A DNA stretch of 64,000 nt from Roseateles noduli (GTDB taxonomy: Bacteria; Pseudomonadota; Gammaproteobacteria; Burkholderiales; Burkholderiaceae_C): assembly GCA_002205125.1 (NCBI GenBank), contig NIOE01000008.1:248001-312000 (forward strand), read 5' to 3'. Positions 61,741 through 64,000 of this stretch are shown here, one piece after another. The position numbers and the translations under genes are program-made. Below the pieces are notes generated by a model. The model was given only the letters and a program-made list of their open reading frames with translations. It was not told where the DNA came from and did no database searches. Within the stretch, counting starts at the first letter, position 1; the number at the start of each line of letters is the position of its first letter.

Positions 61741-63309
61741 TCAGGACTCGCTGTCCGCCGTGACCGGCGGGCGCTTGGCGCCGAACAGCGCCGCGACCTT
61801 CTTCTTCGGCTTGATGTTGGACGACAGGCCGCCGCGCGGCGCGTTGGCCGGGCCCTTCTCCCAGGCGGCCACGTCGCCGCCCTGCGTCGCCTCATACGGC
61901 TTGTCGAACAGCGGGTCGTAGGCCTGGCGCGGCGCGCGCGCCGGCGCATGCGCGCCGTGCGAGCCGTAGGCCTCGTCGCGGCGATCCTCGCGTTCACGAC
62001 GGAAGTCGCGACGCTCGCCGCCGCCCTCGCCCTGCGGCGCGCGTTCGGCACCCCGGTCACCACCACGATCACCACGATCGCCACGCTCGCCGCGCGGGCC
62101 GCGATCGCTGCGTTCGCCGCGGTCGCCGTCGAAGCGACGACGCTCGCCCTCGAGCTCGATCGGCTCCAGGTCCAGCTTCTTCTTGATCAGCTTCTCGATC
62201 TCGCCGACCAGGCGCGCGTCGCCCTTGGTCACCAGCGTGAAGGCCAGGCCCGAGGCCCCCGCGCGGCCGGTGCGGCCGATGCGGTGCACGTAGTCCTCGG
62301 CATTGAACGGGACGTCGAAGTTGAAGACCGCCGGCAGGTCGGCGATGTCCAGGCCGCGCGCGGCCACGTCGGTCGCGACCAGCAGGTCCACCTCGCCGCG
62401 CTTGAACGCCTCCAGCGACTTCAGGCGCTCGTCCTGGGACTTGTCGCCGTGCAGGGCGGCGGTCCGCAGGCCGTCGCGCTCGAAGGCGCGGGCCAGGCGC
62501 GCCGCGCCGAGCTTGGAATTCACGAACACGATCGCCTGGCGGATCTCGCGCTGGCGCAGCAGCTGCTTGACCGCGGCGCGCTTGTCGTCGTCGTCGACGC
62601 TGAAGAAGCGCTGCTCGACCGTCGAGGCCGTCGCGTTCGGGCGGGCGACTTCCACCAGCTCCGGATCCTGCAGGTAGCTCTGCGCCAGGCGCTTGATCTC
62701 GGGCGAGAAGGTCGCCGAGAAGAGCAGCGTCTGGCGCGTCTTGGGCAGGTAGCTCAGGATGCGCTGGAGGTCCGGCAGGAAACCGATGTCCAGCATCCGG
62801 TCGGCCTCGTCGAGCACGACATACTCGACATGGTTCAGCACGGCGTTCTTGGCTTCGATGTGGTCGAGCAGGCGACCCGGCGTGGCGATCAGCACCTCGA
62901 CGCCGGCCTTGAGCTGCAGCGTCTGCGGCTTCATGTCGATGCCGCCGAAGACGCAGGCGACACGCAGGTTGGTGTGCTTGGCGTAGGCCTTGACGTTGTT
63001 GGCGACCTGGTCGGCCAGCTCACGGGTCGGGGCCAGCACCAGCGCGCGCACCGGATGGCGGGCCGGGGACATCGAGGCGTTCTCGTGCTTGAGCATGCGC
63101 TGCAGCAGCGGGATCGAGAACGCGGCGGTCTTTCCGGTGCCGGTCTGGGCGGCGCCCATCACATCGCGGCCGGCGAGGACGATGGGGATCGCCTTGGCCT
63201 GGATGGGCGTCATCGTCGCGTAGCCCTGATCGGACACGGCGCGCAGCAGCTTGGGGTCCAGCGGCAGCGTGTCGAAAAGAGGGTTGGGCGTCGGGGTGGT
63301 GTCGGTCAT
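61741..63309 (-). CDS. rhlE: DEAD-box RNA helicase, RhlE type
   Basis: The 522-residue helicase has the full motif set: a Q-motif region (ATMTPIQAKAIP), AAQTGTGKT (motif I), PTRELADQV, TPGRLLDH, DEAD in VVLDEADRMLDIGF, FSATF (III), and HRIGRTGRAG (VI). The C-terminal 130 residues are an Arg/Gly/Asp/Glu-rich disordered tail, typical of RhlE helicases that work in ribosome assembly and RNA decay. The tail has the same RGD/RGE character as that of RNase E in this window, which may help the two meet on RNA. Confidence 0.94.
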   Translation of the reverse strand: MTDTTPTPNPLFDTLPLDPKLLRAVSDQGYATMTPIQAKAIPIVLAGRDVMGAAQTGTGKTAAFSIPLLQRMLKHENASMSPARHPVRALVLAPTRELADQVANNVKAYAKHTNLRVACVFGGIDMKPQTLQLKAGVEVLIATPGRLLDHIEAKNAVLNHVEYVVLDEADRMLDIGFLPDLQRILSYLPKTRQTLLFSATFSPEIKRLAQSYLQDPELVEVARPNATASTVEQRFFSVDDDDKRAAVKQLLRQREIRQAIVFVNSKLGAARLARAFERDGLRTAALHGDKSQDERLKSLEAFKRGEVDLLVATDVAARGLDIADLPAVFNFDVPFNAEDYVHRIGRTGRAGASGLAFTLVTKGDARLVGEIEKLIKKKLDLEPIELEGERRRFDGDRGERSDRGPRGERGDRGDRGGDRGAERAPQGEGGGERRDFRREREDRRDEAYGSHGAHAPARAPRQAYDPLFDKPYEATQGGDVAAWEKGPANAPRGGLSSNIKPKKKVAALFGAKRPPVTADSES

Positions 63310-63382
63310 GGGCGCGGATTATCCTCCAAGCCCTCGAAAGCCCCGGGAAACCACCGATCCGCGCACGCGGACCGTTGCGGGA

Positions 63383-64000
63383 TCACTGCGACTGACGATC
63401 GCTCAGCTTGCGCTGGTCGCCGCGGAAGACCATCCACTTCGGCGTCCGGAAGCGCACGATGCGCCAGTACAGCGCGACGTAGGCGACCCCGAAGAGCACC
63501 ATGCAGCCGGCGATCATCGGCGTCGAGTCCCAGAACAGCAGGGCCGGCGCCAGCGACGACAGGCACAGCGTCCAGAGGTACGGCGCCGTCATCGAGTTGC
63601 GGCGCGTCATCAGGCGCGCATCGCGTGCGCCAATCGCCCATCGCATCAGGCGGCGGTAGATCAGCGAGTGCAGGTGGATGCCGTCCGGATCGCCCGGGCT
63701 GGTATTGCGCAGGAAGCGGCGGCGGTAGATGGAGAAGACCGTCTCGAACACCGGATAGATGCACACCATCAGCGCGAACAGCGGCGAGACCTGCGGATGG
63801 CGGTGGATCAGCAGGATGGCGATCTCCGCCAGATAGAAGCCCATGAAGTACGCGCCGCCGTCGCCCAGGAAGATCAGGCCGGCGGGGTAGTTCCAGACGA
63901 AGAAGCCCAGGATCGCGCCGACGCCTGCGAGGGCCCAGAGCGCGAGTTCGGTGTCGCCGACCTGGTAGGCCACGTAGGCCAGGGTCAGCAGCATCAGGCT
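63383..64000 (-). CDS. WecA/MraY-family glycosyl-1-phosphate transferase, C-terminal part
   Basis: Only the last 205 residues are in the window; the start lies beyond 64000. Several transmembrane helices and the cytoplasmic motif FLGDGGAYFMGF, followed by DPDGIHLHSLIYRR, mark the family that transfers a sugar phosphate to undecaprenyl phosphate (WecA/TagO/RgpG type), the first step in O-antigen or exopolysaccharide synthesis. The HLHSLIYRR segment fits the HxH-type sugar-recognition loop of WecA-like rather than MraY enzymes. Neighbours on the far side are not visible, so the polymer is unknown. Confidence 0.85.
   Translation of the reverse strand, partial: SLMLLTLAYVAYQVGDTELALWALAGVGAILGFFVWNYPAGLIFLGDGGAYFMGFYLAEIAILLIHRHPQVSPLFALMVCIYPVFETVFSIYRRRFLRNTSPGDPDGIHLHSLIYRRLMRWAIGARDARLMTRRNSMTAPYLWTLCLSSLAPALLFWDSTPMIAGCMVLFGVAYVALYWRIVRFRTPKWMVFRGDQRKLSDRQSQ

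Overview
The window is a 64 kb stretch of a high-GC Gram-negative chromosome. The housekeeping gene order is that of a beta-proteobacterium of the Burkholderiales, perhaps close to Roseateles or Rubrivivax: rpmF-plsX-fabHDG-acpP-fabF followed by mucD-lepA-lepB-rnc-era-recO-pdxJ-acpS-nagZ, plus rluC next to rne. I saw no tRNA, rRNA, CRISPR array or insertion sequence.

Left part (1-10.2 kb): a two-armed carbohydrate locus. The minus arm encodes a TonB-dependent receptor, a secreted GH114 endo-alpha-1,4-polygalactosaminidase and the start of a secreted amidohydrolase. The plus arm encodes an inner-membrane transporter, a KbaZ/AgaZ-type protein, the AgaS deaminase/isomerase, an amino-sugar kinase and a DeoR-type repressor like AgaR. 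The divergent promoter region between the arms carries a cluster of CTTTC/GAAAG boxes, the core reported for AgaR sites. I read this as a complete route for cutting, importing and catabolising a galactosamine polymer. No deacetylase is visible, which suggests a de-N-acetylated substrate.

10.2-32.1 kb: a ChaN-like lipoprotein, a FAD oxidase, sppA, a Rieske protein, a phosphoglycolate-phosphatase-like HAD enzyme, rluC, and rne behind a 655-base leader region. Then come a peptide transporter, a Met-rich exported protein and a pair of small coiled-coil membrane proteins. A run of small accessory genes follows: LysR/MFS pair, two VOC proteins, LysE exporter, an Lgt-like/thioredoxin fusion, three GNAT acetyltransferases and a DJ-1/PfpI protein.

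32.1-40.0 kb: a five-gene minus-strand cassette made of SWIM zinc finger, DUF5691, MoxR-type AAA+ ATPase, DUF5682 and VWA proteins. Three of its four junctions overlap by four bases. Its function is unknown to me, and it is the strongest candidate for an undescribed system. It is followed by a frameshifted exported protein, a LprI-like protein and a STY0301-like protein.

42.2-59.6 kb: the minus-strand housekeeping block from rpmF and the fatty-acid genes to nagZ. The rpoE-rseA-rseB genes usually found between fabF and mucD in this order are absent. A 552-base gap between mucD and lepA holds a candidate small RNA and DnaA boxes. 59.6-64 kb: yceD (DUF177), maf, an RsmI-like methylase, the rhlE helicase and the 3' part of a WecA-type transferase cut by the window edge.
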